From: Zelopaecilomyces penicillatus
Lineage: Eukaryota; Ascomycota; Sordariomycetes; Hypocreales; Pseudodiploosporaceae
Assembly: GCA_005765155.1 (NCBI GenBank)
Contig: VCCP01000002.1
Coordinates: forward strand, 186,001-250,000
DNA: 64,000 nt
Reading direction: 5' to 3'
Position 1 is the first letter of the stretch; the number at the start of each line of letters is the position of its first letter. The notes below the pieces were generated by a model. That model was not told where the DNA came from and did no database searches. It saw nothing but the letters and a program-made list of their open reading frames with translations. Positions 33,936-45,087 of this stretch are shown one piece after another. Position numbers and translations under genes: made by a program.

Positions 33936-35615
33936 GTTGACATGGTGGCGGTATTTAGAGGGGGGCCGCAGAGAGACACGCAAGAAGAGCTCCTGGTGGA
34001 GGTTTCCTAGGTATTGCGTAGAGACGGTGCAAATGGATGAGGAGAGAGGCTGAATGGTGTTGATACAAGACGATTGTTGGACAACGCCAGCAGCTGAGAG
34101 GAATCTGAGGAGGAGGAAGCAGAAACAGCCACTTGATGGCAGACTGCAAATGCGATGTGGCCGTCGGTGTTGGCGTGTTTGCGTGTTGGGCGGGTGCGTA
34201 ATCGAGGCAGTGGCAGTGGCAGTGACCGACCCCGCAGAGGCGACCTTGGACGACTAGCGGACCTTGTTTGTTTGAAACTCACATGCACTTGGCAGCTGCT
34301 GTTGCTGCTAAGCTGGGGTGAAGAAGCACGAGGATAACGGTAAAAGATGCAGAAAGGGAACACAGATGAGGTAACGGAGATCACGACGGTAATTTATTTC
34401 TAGAGGCCGAGAAGGAGGCGAAGCAGCCCGTCCAGGGCGAGAATCCGAAGTGCGCAGCAGATGAAGGGATCGGCCTGTAATTAGGTACCTATAGTAGGTC
34501 ACCCTGTGGTACATTATACAGCGAGTTGGACGCATACAAGTGACGGCGATTTGGGGAAATCACCGCGTACAACTAATAAATACAGGGCACTGAAGCTCAT
34601 CACCCATTAGGCTAGGCTAGGGGTCAAGTTACCACTGAGAGGCCGCTGAGAGGGGCAAGGATCAGTGGCCCGAGGGCCTGCAACGGCCACCAGACGCACT
34701 GTGCATCCATGGACCCTGGAATCTGTCATTCCACGAGGACGGAAGCATTCTTCTTACTGAGCAATGACTTGGCGCATCCATCCACAGCCATGGGATTCTG
34801 CTGGAGCTCTGCATTGCCCAGGACGGCTGCTTCGGGGGGACACTGGTGTCCGACACGGTGCATGTAAGCTGGGCAAGGCAGCCCAAGTTATAGAGTTGGC
34901 AATGATGGCCGTCTGTTAGTTCAACTCTCCGTGGGTGATGCTCAAGGGATAATCAATGCCTTGCGCAGCCCAAGGCAGCCACCAAGAGAATTCAATGCAG
35001 ACAAGGATTGGTCCTGTAAAGTACGGTACAGTGTAGATGAACAACATAATGCGGAGAGGTCAGGCTTACACCTAATGCTCAATAAACTTTATTGTTGCCG
35101 CCGTGGCGTTGTTCCCAGCTCCGCCATTTAGATAGCTGATGCAGGCATCGAATTGGGATAATGTGAGCAAAAGTACAGTTGGATAATACATCAAATTATA
35201 CTAGTACTAACAAGCACCATAAACACGAATATGCTTGCTGTGTCAAGGATATGGTTTTTAACATTACACCAACCCTCTTTTTTTTAATGTGTAGTTACAT
35301 TTCATGATGGGTTGTTGGTGGTAACTGTTCTAGAATAAGATATAGACAATTTCGTAATGTTATAATCAAACCGATCCAATGAGAGGACATTCAATAAGTT
35401 GCATTTAATTGATAGATAATTTAATATCGAGATAAACCATTGAATACAAAATTGCCTATCCTATTTGTCCTATCGAAATGTTCAAGCAAATACACCCAAC
35501 AGCTACCCTAAAGTTGATGCTTGCCCCATATTACTGCTTGCCAGCTTTCCGCCCCCTTCCCACCGCCCCGCGCTTTCGAATACTGACACCTGAAAGTCCA
35601 GGCACCAACATCTCA
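33936..35615. other. Upstream region of the kinase gene
   Basis: No convincing gene. Short ATG-initiated frames precede the kinase start and could be upstream ORFs if the leader is long. AT-rich between about 35150 and 35460. Confidence 0.45.
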
Positions 35616-35888
35616 ATGGAGACCGACCACCTGGCCGGACAGGAGACAAGCAGCACCAGCCAGATGGGACACATTTTCGAGAAGCTGGTCCAGCCTACAC
35701 GAGAGCTTCGTGTCGCTGCCAAAACCGCCCTTCCGAAGAACGAAACGACGGCACAATAAAAGGGCCCGAGGTCACCCGTGGTTTTTCTGGCAATTCTCGG
35801 CATCTTCTCCCTCACCGGAATTGTTCTGCTGTCTCATGGTCTCAGACTTGGGCTTGCTGTCCTCACCCCACCACCGCCACCACCTTGA
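35616..35888 (+). other. Candidate small membrane-protein frame with internal TAA
   Basis: From ATG 35616 (context TCTCAATGG) 47 codons with strong C/G third positions run to TAA at 35757-35759. The same frame then stays open for 42 more codons to TGA 35886-35888. After the stop it encodes a clear 20-residue hydrophobic segment (Phe-Leu-Ala-Ile-Leu-Gly-Ile-Phe-Ser-Leu) and ends in six prolines. The first half reads as a soluble polar segment containing Phe-Glu-Lys-Leu-Val-Gln-Pro. Together they look like a single-pass membrane protein interrupted by one stop. It lies just before the coatomer gene and could instead be part of that gene's leader. Family unknown. Confidence 0.35.
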
Positions 35889-35967
35889 TCGCTAGAGGCC
35901 ATCTTCGATTTCCACCTTTGTGAGCTCCGCAGCCGCATTGTGAGCCCTTAGGCTTCCCGATTCCAAA

Positions 35968-38900
35968 ATGAGACTGGATGTCAAGGTAGGTGTTGGATAT
36001 GTGGAGCTCTTTCTTCCCCAGTCGCACCGCTTCTCTCCCCGAGTCTGCACCCTGGGTATTCGGGGCGGTTTGCAGCATTGCTGGAGTCCAACCCCTACTC
36101 GCCTAGTCGCATTTCACTCAGCGTCAAGGACTGTTGTTCCCTTTCGAACACTTGACTGACATGGATTTTCCATTATAGCGCCAGCTCTATGCCCGCAGCG
36201 AGCGGGTAAAGGGCATTGACTTCCATCCCCAAGAACCATGGATCCTCACGACTCTGTACAGCGGTAGGTGCCGATATGGATAACACAACTTGCGCAATAT
36301 CGCGCCGCTGACCTCCTGCCTATAGGCTCTGTATACATTTGGTCATACGAGACGCAACAGATTGTCAAAACATTTGAGCTTACCGAGGTTCCTGTCCGTG
36401 CTGGTCGATTTATTGCACGAAAGAATTGGATTGTGTGCGGATCCGACGACTTCCAATTGCGTGTCTACAACTACAACACCTCCGAAAAGATCACAACGTT
36501 CGAGGCCCACCCCGACTATATTCGAGCCATTGCTGTTCACCCCACATTGCCGTTCGTTCTTACCGCTTCCGATGACATGACAATCAAGCTGTGGGATTGG
36601 GACAAGGGGTGGAAGTGTGTCCAAGTTTTTGAAGGCCATAGCCACTATGTCATGGGGCTTGCAATCAACCCAAAGGACACGAATACCTTTGCCTCTGCTT
36701 GTTTGGACCGAACAGTCAAGATCTGGAGTCTGGGATCGGCCACCGCAAACTTCACCCTGGAGGCGCACGAGACAAAGGGCGTGAACCATGTGGATTATTA
36801 CCCCCACTCCGATAAGCCGTACCTTCTGACCACTTCTGACGACCGGACCGTCAAGGTATGGGATTACACCACCAAATCCCTGATTGCCACCCTTGACGGA
36901 CATACCAACAATGTCTCCTTTGCCTGCTACCACCCAGAGCTGCCTGTCATCATTTCAGGCTCAGAGGATGGCACCATCAAGATATGGCATGCCAATACCT
37001 ATCGACTGGAGCAGTCACTGAGCTACAGCCTGGAGCGTGCTTGGTGCGTTTCCTACCAAAAGGGAAAGCAAGGCGTTGCCGTTGGATTTGACGATGGTGC
37101 TGTGGTGATTAAGCTTGGCCGAGAGGAGCCTGCTGTTTCAATGGATACTGCTGGCAAGCTAATTTGGGCGAAACACAATGAAGTGGTGTCTTCCATTATT
37201 AAAGGAGGTCAGTTTTACTAACAATGTTTTGTCATTTGTTCTCGGAACTGACCATTGATATAGATGCGTCCGCCAAGGATAATGAGCCTATTTCACTGCC
37301 TACGAAAGATCTTGGAACCTGCGAAATTTACCCTCAAACCTTGATCCACTCTCCTAATGGTCGCTTCGTTGCTGTTTGCGGTGACGGCGAGTACATCATC
37401 TATACAGCGCTCGCATGGCGCAACAAGGGATTCGGCTCTGCATTGGATTTCGTTTGGGCGTCCAAGGAAAATAGCAACGATTATGCCATCCGTGAATCCC
37501 CCATGAGCGTCAAAGTGTACAAGAACTTTGTGGAGAAGAGCGGCGGTCTGGATGTAGGATTCCAGGCTGAGGGACTCACTGGAGGCGTCCTTCTTGGTGT
37601 GACGGGACAAGGTGGTGTTTCCTTCTTTGACTGGACAACGGGCGGCCTTGTACGGAGAATCGAGGTCGAGCCTAAGCAGGTCAGTGAACATGGATTATAC
37701 AGTGACTATGGGATGCGGATGCTAATGCTACTACTAGGTTTACTGGTCAGATAGCGGCGAACTGGTGGCCATTGCTTGCGAAGACACCTTCTATGTGTTG
37801 CGCTTTTCGCGAGAAAATTACGTTGAAGCTGTGCAGGCTGGTCAAGTTGAAGAGGATGGTGTTGAGGCTGCTTTTGAAGTCATTACAGATATCAGTGAGA
37901 GGTAAGGATGATTAACTCCCGGAATTATATGGTGCAGCGTTGTGGAGTGAAGAAGCTAACGAAGGGCATGGCAGTGTTCGAACTGGTGAATGGGTTGGTG
38001 ACTGTTTCATCTACACCAACAGCACGAACCGACTTAATTATCTGGTTGGTGACCAGACTTATACTGTCTCACATTTTGACAAGCCCATGTATATATTGGG
38101 CTACATCCAGCGCGATTCTCGCATTTACTTGGCCGACAAGGAGGTCAATGTCACGTCTTTTGCCTTGTCATTGCCGGTCTTGGAGTATCAAACTTTAGTT
38201 CTGCGTGAGGATATGGAGACTGCTGCTGAGCTGCTGCCTACCATTCCTTCAGACCAGCTGAACAAAATTGCGCGCTTCTTGGAGGGTCAAGGCCATAAGG
38301 AGCTCGCCCTCGAAGTCGCCACCGATCCCGAGCACAAGTTCGATCTCGCACTGGCATTGAACCAGTTGGACATTGCATTGGATCTGGCCCGAGCAGCCGA
38401 TTTGGACCACAAGTGGAAGACTGTTGGCGATACAGCTCTGGCTGGCTGGGATGTCGGCCTCGCTGCTGAGTGTTTCAGCCACGCCAAAGATCTAGGCTCC
38501 CTGCTATTAGTGTATTCGTCAACAGGGGACAGGGATGGCCTCGCCAAGCTTGCTTCACTAGCGGAGGAAAGCAGTGCTCACAATGTTGCATTTTCATGCT
38601 TTTGGCTCCTCGGAAATGTTGAGCGATGTGCAGATATCCTGAACAAGACAGGGCGTTTCGTGGAGGCAGCATTGTTTACACAGACTTACAAGCCAAGTAT
38701 TGCCGTTGATGCAGCGAAGCAGTGGAAAGATAATCTGGAGAAGAACAAAAAGGGCCGGGTAGCCAAACTTATTGGAATACCTGATGAAGACGCAGAGCTG
38801 TTCCCCGAGTGGGATGCGTGGTTACAGCTGGAAAACGAGGGTGGCGCCGCCAATGAAGAGGAAGAAGAAGATGACGACGAGGAGGAAGAGGAAGAGGAAG

Positions 38901-38971
38901 AAGAAGAAGAGGAAGAGGATGATGATGACGACGAGGATGACGATGATGACGAGGACGAAGACGACGACTAA
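35968..38971 (+). CDS. sec27: Coatomer subunit beta' (COPI coat)
   Basis: COPI vesicle coat subunit for Golgi-to-ER transport; its propellers read dilysine cargo signals. Six exons: 35968-35985, 36179-36263, 36326-37207, 37264-37679, 37738-37901 and 37975-38971, in phase, about 853 residues. It starts Met-Arg-Leu-Asp-Val-Lys-Arg-Gln-Leu, the normal beta' N-terminus. WD40 repeats fill the first 600 residues (Val-Lys-Ile-Trp, Ile-Lys-Leu-Trp-Asp-Trp, Thr-Val-Lys-Val-Trp-Asp), followed by the helical solenoid. The C-terminus ends in about 40 almost unbroken Glu/Asp residues encoded by GAN repeats (38860-38968). The tail is longer than most, and the repeat is prone to length change. A non-standard intron choice anywhere would break the frame, so the model is well constrained. 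Confidence 0.95.
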
Positions 38972-39304
38972 ATGGCGCAAGGGTTGTGCTTCTTTTAGAT
39001 GGGGCGTAGAGGTGGAAAGAATAAATGACTGTTACGTTTTCCTCACTTTTTTAGTCGTCCCTGTTGATAATGGTTAATAAGGTGAGAGGATTGAACACAG
39101 CTGTAAGAAACAGAGGTTTGCTTGAATCGTTGATAACATTAAGTCTTGTGCTAGATACAGTAGCGACGCCCTTTCCTTGCAATCAGTGAACATTATTCAT
39201 CAACCATGACCTATGACGTGATATCCCTATTTACGCCTCGACCCAGAAAGAAAAGCAGAAGTGATAAAAAAAGCTAAGAAAAGATTCCTGTTTCTATTTG
39301 CCCC
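38972..39304. other. Convergent 3' region
   Basis: Between coatomer beta' and the GPI-anchored protein gene, read toward each other. No features beyond A/T-rich 3' ends. Confidence 0.5.
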
Positions 39305-39820
39305 TTAGAGCAAGGCAACAACAAAACCAGCAACAGCAAGAGCAACTCCAGCCATGCCGGTTTGTTGCACAGCGCTGTTACCATCACCGCCGCCAGACTT
39401 GGAACCTCCACCTCCACTTGAGCTGCCACTACCACCACCACCGCCAGAAGAGCAGACGGGTACATCGGCGGAGTAGGAGGCGACAGCAGGGCACTTTGAC
39501 GCAAGGGAGGACATTTCATCCTGATAGCCGCTGTACCAGGACTTGAGTTTCTTCGTGTAGCTGGCGTACTCGTCGCTAAGACTCTCGGGGACGTTGATCT
39601 TGCAAGGGTCTGTTTGTGGGTTCTTGAGAGTTTCGCGAAGTAGTTCGGGGGGAGGAGTTGGAGCACTGGCGGTGAATTCGAGGATGGCGGCGACACATTC
39701 GCCGCTGGTGCTGGTTTGGCGAGGGAGGATGATGCCGAGATCGCGGCGGATGTGGAGCATGATGTCGATGTCGGCGGTTGCGTATGTGACGAGGGAGAGG
39801 AGAAGGATGTTGGAATGCAT
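39305..39820 (-). CDS. GPI-anchored cell-surface protein
   Basis: 171 residues, single exon. The N-terminal signal peptide (Met-His-Ser-Asn-Ile-Leu-Leu-Leu-Ser-Leu) ends near Ala-Thr-Ala. A helical domain of about 100 residues has four cysteines (Gly-Glu-Cys-Val, Pro-Cys-Lys, Lys-Cys-Pro, Val-Cys-Ser). A Gly/Ser-rich spacer follows (about residues 123-146), then a hydrophobic C-terminus ending Val-Ala-Leu-Leu. That is a GPI attachment signal, so the protein should be tethered to membrane or wall. The layout resembles the small GPI proteins common in plant- and insect-associated fungi, some annotated as infection-structure-specific; the name is not asserted here. Confidence 0.75.
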   Translation of the reverse strand: MHSNILLLSLVTYATADIDIMLHIRRDLGIILPRQTSTSGECVAAILEFTASAPTPPPELLRETLKNPQTDPCKINVPESLSDEYASYTKKLKSWYSGYQDEMSSLASKCPAVASYSADVPVCSSGGGGGSGSSSGGGGSKSGGGDGNSAVQQTGMAGVALAVAGFVVALL

Positions 39821-42310
39821 GGTGTAGTTGGGTGGTTGTGCCTAGTATGTGTTGATATTGTGAATGTATGTACGAGGGAGCAAGGGGCTGAGATGGAATG
39901 AGAGATGGAAAGCTCTCTATAGCTTGTGGATCCAAGGAAGTTGCTCGATATTGATGGAGAATCATAAGATCGTCCGTCAAGTTTCAGAGCTACTCGCCTC
40001 GATCTTTATATGTCTGACCTTTTGACGGCACATCCCCAGCCAAGGCTGGATATAGTCTCTTAACCCCCCGGTCCAGAACTACCTCTCTCCACCTGATCTT
40101 CCCTGTCAAAGGTGGGCCGAGAAGAGGGCCGAATTTGAATTGCCGCCCCAGTCTTAAAACGCCCCAGTGGGCTGAGCCGAAAGAGAGAGAGAAAAGAGCT
40201 GCAAACCCAAGGCGATGGTTATTGGGTGCGTTCTAGCGGGCTGAACAGTGACATGTCTGAACTAGGCAAGGTGTGAGACCTCATTGGTTTGTGAAGTTGA
40301 GCACCCCCCCGGCCCAAAGGGTTGATATTATTTGTTGATTCTCTTGGGATGATGCCGATCATGTTGTCTGAGTGAAGGACAGGACTGGGATTGGTGGTTA
40401 TTTGGAGAGAAGTTTCAGCCAAATAAGTTACGAGGGTATTGTGATGCGTTATGATGTGAGTTGTGGTGGTTTATGGAGGGATTTGCCTGTGTTGATGCAC
40501 AACGCCACCATGGTGAAGTGTTGATTAGTATTGCATGGAGGAGCGAGTCGAGTTGAGTAGATGAGATGAAACTATTCCACTTTGCAGGAGTCGTAAACGA
40601 TGCATATGCTAAAACGGATCTAGAGCTTTCTACTTGATATGTAACGAATGGACCTCAACTTCGTCCCATGTTTTTGGCGCCAACACTAGCCAGGGCTAGT
40701 CGAGGGAGGCGTGTAAGAGATCAACCACCTGTACACGTAACTTCGCTTCCATCATCACAATTGGGCTTCTAATGCTAACTAACCACTTTTATAAATTCAT
40801 GCCCGAAGCTCAACTAAATAACCAAGTTTGTTCAATTGCCAACAAATACTCGTACTGGAGAATGTTTCTATGTTGGGAGAGAGGGGAGAGCAACAACAAT
40901 AGCACCAACTGGGGCCAAGAGAAAAAGGGCGCTACACCCACCCAGCCGCAGATTCAAGGGGGAGCGGCAGTGCAAGCGTCAAAAATATTTGGGTACGAAC
41001 GGGAAATCAGCCTTATACTAAAACAACAACAAGACATTGTCGACTAGCGATTCGGCGCATATTGTGGCGTGGACAAGAGAGCCTGGCCATCGGACGGTTG
41101 GTCAGTGCTCTATGACTGGGATGAAGCAAAGTTGGGAGTTTGCTTTGCTTGGCCATGTTGTTTATCCAGCAGAGCCTCAGACTTTCAATTGTGGAAAAGC
41201 CACACACTGTGATGAGAAGAGGTCAAACACCCAATCAACTGCGTACACGTTCGAATCTTTTACCTGTAAGGAATAAAAGTTGGGCTAAATTTGGACACCG
41301 AGCAAACTCGGGGCATGGTATTCAGCTACTTGTCTCTGGTGATCAGGGGAGTTTCGAGATTTGAATGTGATTGGCTGTCAGTGTCAATTAAGCGAGGAGC
41401 ATTCACGGCAGATGCCGGTAGGGCGTTCCATGTCGCCGACGACATTAGACGAGACGATGTATTATTATTATATCCTAGCTTCTTCAAGACTTGAGGTGTA
41501 TCAAAAGCACAGATGATGTGGCGTAAGGCTCATATCCCGTGCCACTGTCCATCCCAATTGCCGACTCGCTCACCTCGCTAGAGTTATGTTGCCCACGGCA
41601 TTTCTCAGCAAGCTACGGGTAGCGCGTCCCCGTCCAACAAGCCTCCCTCGGTAATGTTCTCCACGTAGGTAGCATGTGGACTTACTTTTCTTGGCGCTGT
41701 GTCTTTTCCCCTTCTTTCTGTTTGGGACGAATGCCAAGATTCTGCTTGCGGCTGAGGCGAGAGAGAGAGAGACATGTTGATTGTGTTACTACGGGATGAT
41801 TGTTCGGCGCTTGTGCGGGCCGTGAGGACCCCCCCACACTTAGAGTGCTCCGTGCCGGGGTGGAGACGGCCGGTGGGTGGGTATTACCGTGGACGAGTGT
41901 GGCGGCAGTTGGAAGAAGGAGAGACAAGCAGGTAGGAGTATTTTGTAAATGTTGTGAGACTGTGATGAGATCGTATACAGTACAGTGCATAGTAGATAAA
42001 GTTGTAAGTTGTGGTGAGTTTTCAACAGTGACTGAGAAATTTTTGAAACGTTGAAAAGTTGGCAATGGAGTTATGGGTATGTCGTGTTAATACTTTACAT
42101 ACTCCAATACAACAATATTGCCTAATATACAGTGCCGTTGACCAACGGTTGAGTCCAGCTGACAGGGCAATGTCATGCACCAGGAACCGGCGAAAAGAGA
42201 ATACTTCACAATCAAGGCAATAAAAACTTTTGGTATTATTAATTATAAACTTGTAACGAATGCTACTCTATAGGTACAATGTCTTGGGTATTTTTCTTTG
42301 CAACAGCATT
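39821..42310. other. Intergenic region
   Basis: Promoter of the GPI-protein gene and 3' region of the siderophore transporter. Open frames up to 127 codons occur on both strands but lack start context, signal peptide or family resemblance. Confidence 0.45.
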
Positions 42311-44074
42311 CTATCTCTCTTCTTCCGTGTCAGATGCCTCCTTGGCTAGGGTCTGATCGTCCGTCAGGCGAGGGTTGCGGAGCGCTAACGAAAAGCAAAT
42401 GAGAGGAACACAAAGACAAATGCCGGTAATGGTCAGCAGGCGCTGGATATGTTGATAGGCGTCGACCATGGCCGTTCTCTCCGGAGTGCCGACTGGGTAC
42501 AGAGGCACCAGAGAAAGCGGGTTGCCGTAGGCTGTGGCAACGAGAGTCGAGTTGATGGGACCTAGTCTCTTCTCAAGGGCAGCGGGGAGGAGCTGGGTCC
42601 AGAGAGCACCAGAGACTGTGTTTCCGAGAGCAGAACCAATGTTGTATGTGGCCAGGTAGAGACCAGTGAGAACAGCCAGGTGCTCGTGCTTGACGCCGAC
42701 TTGGAGAGAAGCCTGGGCCGTATAAGGAAACATGCCTCCAGCGAAACCGAGAACGACCTGGGCGCCGATGATACCGGCACGGGAGTCGGCAGAGGTTGAG
42801 CCTCGGTAGTGAATGAGCATACCAAAGGCAACGAGGAAGAGACAGGTGCCCATGATGACGAAGATTTTGAGGCGGCGCACCTTGTAGACAACCAGACCGA
42901 GGAGAGTTCCCACAATGACACTAACAAAGGAGTAGAAGGAGGTGACTCGGATGGCCGTCTTGACAGAAAAGTCAAAGGCGACAATGAGTACAGTATACAG
43001 GTAGTCGCCCTGCATTGTCCAGGCAAAGTTGAGGAAAACGGCAATTCCCAAGGCGCCCCAGACACCCCGATCCTTGAGAAGTTCAAAGGGCACAAGTGGG
43101 TGCCGTGTTTTGAGCTCCCACATGATGAAGACTGGCAGGCACACAAGGCCAACGACAAGCGGCGCAATAATGTGAGCTTGGCCCCATTTGCTCGTAGTGC
43201 CACCAGCGAGGGTAAAAGGCACAAGGATGAGGGCAAAGACAGCGATGAGCAAGATGATGCCAACAACATCCAACATCCAGAAGAGTTCGATGAGGAACTT
43301 CTTGGGGCCGAGCGTGGTAAAGGGCGAGCGGTAGTTGTCGAGGCGACCCTGCTTTTTGGCGCGGCGGCCGACGACGAGCAGGCTGGCGATGAGGGGCATG
43401 GCGAGAACGGGGAAGATGATGGCCCACATGCCGTAGCCCCAATGCCAGGTGGTCCTCTTGAGGACGGCATCGCCAATGTCGCCGCTGACCCAAGTGTTGA
43501 TGATGAAGGGCAGGGCAGGAATGTAGCTGAAGAAAAGCCGGGAGCGCGTGGACGTGATGTCGGCGATGATGACCTCGACCAGCAGGATGATCATGGTGTA
43601 GCCAATCTGATAGATGATGTTACCACCTGCAAAAGAGGACATATCGGTCGCGGTAGCCTCGACAATGGTGCCGACGACATAGAAGAAGACGGCAACACAA
43701 ATCAGCTCAACGCGGCCAAACACATCAGCGATCTTGGCAGCCGTGGGCTGAGCAGCAGCCGCAATGACAGATCTAATGACATTGATGGTGGACAGCAGCG
43801 AGTGGCTGCCAAAAGAGCCCGTCGCGTAGGGCTGGTAGGCATAGCGCAGAGTGCCGTCGAGGCCGTAGGTGTAGGCGAGCAGAAAGACACCGATGAAGAT
43901 GCAGATGCGGTCGGTGGTGGTGATGGCGGCGGAGAGGGCCTCGATGCGCTGCACACCGGGGGATTTGATGTCGTGCGAGGAAGAGGAGACTACGGCGGAG
44001 GCCGGAGGGACATCGTTGGTGTGCTTTTCGTCTTGGTCGTGGACCGACGAGCCGTGGTTGGAGGTTATCGCCAT
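42311..44074 (-). CDS. Siderophore-iron transporter, MFS family (SIT/Mir type)
   Basis: Plasma-membrane importer of ferric siderophores. 587 residues, apparently intronless. The ATG at 44074 begins Met-Ala-Ile-Thr-Ser-Asn; the frame stays open upstream but without a better start. A polar N-terminal tail of about 60 residues precedes about 14 hydrophobic segments. Family marks: Tyr-Gly-Leu-Asp-Gly-Thr-Leu-Arg in the first segment pair, Ala-Asp-Val-Phe-Gly-Arg-Val-Glu as the MFS loop, and Trp-His-Trp-Gly-Tyr-Gly-Met-Trp-Ala-Ile after segment six. This matches fungal SIT1/MirB-like proteins. The substrate siderophore cannot be read from sequence. A candidate GATA-factor site lies about 1.0 kb upstream (45079). 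The third-position G/C bias leaves a long antisense open frame, which I reject as a gene. Confidence 0.9.
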   Translation of the reverse strand: MAITSNHGSSVHDQDEKHTNDVPPASAVVSSSSHDIKSPGVQRIEALSAAITTTDRICIFIGVFLLAYTYGLDGTLRYAYQPYATGSFGSHSLLSTINVIRSVIAAAAQPTAAKIADVFGRVELICVAVFFYVVGTIVEATATDMSSFAGGNIIYQIGYTMIILLVEVIIADITSTRSRLFFSYIPALPFIINTWVSGDIGDAVLKRTTWHWGYGMWAIIFPVLAMPLIASLLVVGRRAKKQGRLDNYRSPFTTLGPKKFLIELFWMLDVVGIILLIAVFALILVPFTLAGGTTSKWGQAHIIAPLVVGLVCLPVFIMWELKTRHPLVPFELLKDRGVWGALGIAVFLNFAWTMQGDYLYTVLIVAFDFSVKTAIRVTSFYSFVSVIVGTLLGLVVYKVRRLKIFVIMGTCLFLVAFGMLIHYRGSTSADSRAGIIGAQVVLGFAGGMFPYTAQASLQVGVKHEHLAVLTGLYLATYNIGSALGNTVSGALWTQLLPAALEKRLGPINSTLVATAYGNPLSLVPLYPVGTPERTAMVDAYQHIQRLLTITGICLCVPLICFSLALRNPRLTDDQTLAKEASDTEEER

Positions 44075-44295
44075 GGTGGGCGTTTTGACTTGGATGAGTG
44101 TTTGCTTCAAGACGAAGACGAAGGGGGGGAGGGTGTTCAATATATGTTTGTTATTGTAGTCGTAAGTATGTATGACTCGCCACCCCGGAGAAAAACGGCA
44201 ATGGAGAGGCGACAGATGAACAAAAGTCAATCCCAGAAAAGACGCGGGCAGTCTAGAGCGTTGCCCGAGCAGCAGGTGCGACGACACAGAAGCAG

Positions 44296-44323
44296 AAGCA
44301 CAAGCACAAGCACAAGCACAAGC
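44296..44323 (+). repeat. Hexanucleotide microsatellite in the transporter leader
   Basis: Four to five copies of AGCACA in a row, about 220-250 bases upstream of the siderophore transporter start, followed at about 44370 by a short CAG run. Confidence 0.6.
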
Positions 44324-45078
44324 AAAGCTACACCAAACCGCGCAGCAGGGCGCACCGAGATTTGGGGCAGCAGCAGCAGCAGGAGGAAGAGGCTCTACAA
44401 AAAGAAGTTTTGTATGAGGGGAGGGGAGAGGTGGAATGTAATTGAACTAGACAGGCCCCCAGACTAATAACGTGAGGGGAGGAGGGCCCGCGGGCGAAGG
44501 ATTATATAGTGTACATGACGACAGCGTCGTACCCGAGTCCTGGAGTAGACACAAGAATATAGAACGAACCGACGGCCGTGCTTTTGATTTGATTGATAGG
44601 CGGCCTGGGCGCGAGATGTGGTTGGTTGGATCATGTGTTGGTGGTGTGTTGGTGTGGTGTGGTGAGTAGAGTTTTTGGAGGTGTGGGTGGGCACGATTGA
44701 TTAGATAACGCGATCCATCAGACCCTGATTCCTTGCATCCATGTCCCCTGTAGTCCACTGTACTCCATCCAGTCCACTGTATTCACCGCGGTCAACCACT
44801 GCTGGCCACTGTTGGTCACTGTGGTTCCGTGTTCGGCGCTCGTTCGGCGTCCGTCTCGAATCAATCACAGCGCTTCCAAGCCCGCCACAAGCCCCCAAGC
44901 CACCAGAACCAGGGTTCAGAACACGCTAGAAACCCTGATGAGAGAAAAAAACCTTCCAAGCCTGTGATGCACTGATCCATCTGGGATCCTGTTTTTTTTC
45001 TTTGGTTATTGAATTTTTTTTGATTCGGAAGTGGATTCTGTGGCGTTTCACACAGACAAGATTTGATTTGTTCTTTCA

Positions 45079-45087
45079 TTATCAGAT
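45079..45087 (+). promoter_or_regulatory. Candidate SreA-type GATA site
   Basis: TTATCAGAT is the reverse complement of ATCWGATAA, the extended GATA element reported for fungal iron-responsive SreA-class repressors. A second TTATCTG lies 11 bases further on. It is about 1.0 kb upstream of the siderophore transporter start, which is far but possible for such genes. A nine-base match alone is weak evidence. Confidence 0.3.

Noticed and set aside
36343..36933. 196-codon minus-strand frame inside coatomer beta'
   Set aside because: Antisense to WD40 coding sequence with no features of its own.
42809..44467. 552-codon plus-strand open frame opposite the siderophore transporter
   Set aside because: It is the antisense shadow of a G/C-third-position-rich coding sequence: acidic, low-complexity, no domain, and the sense strand encodes a clear MFS protein.
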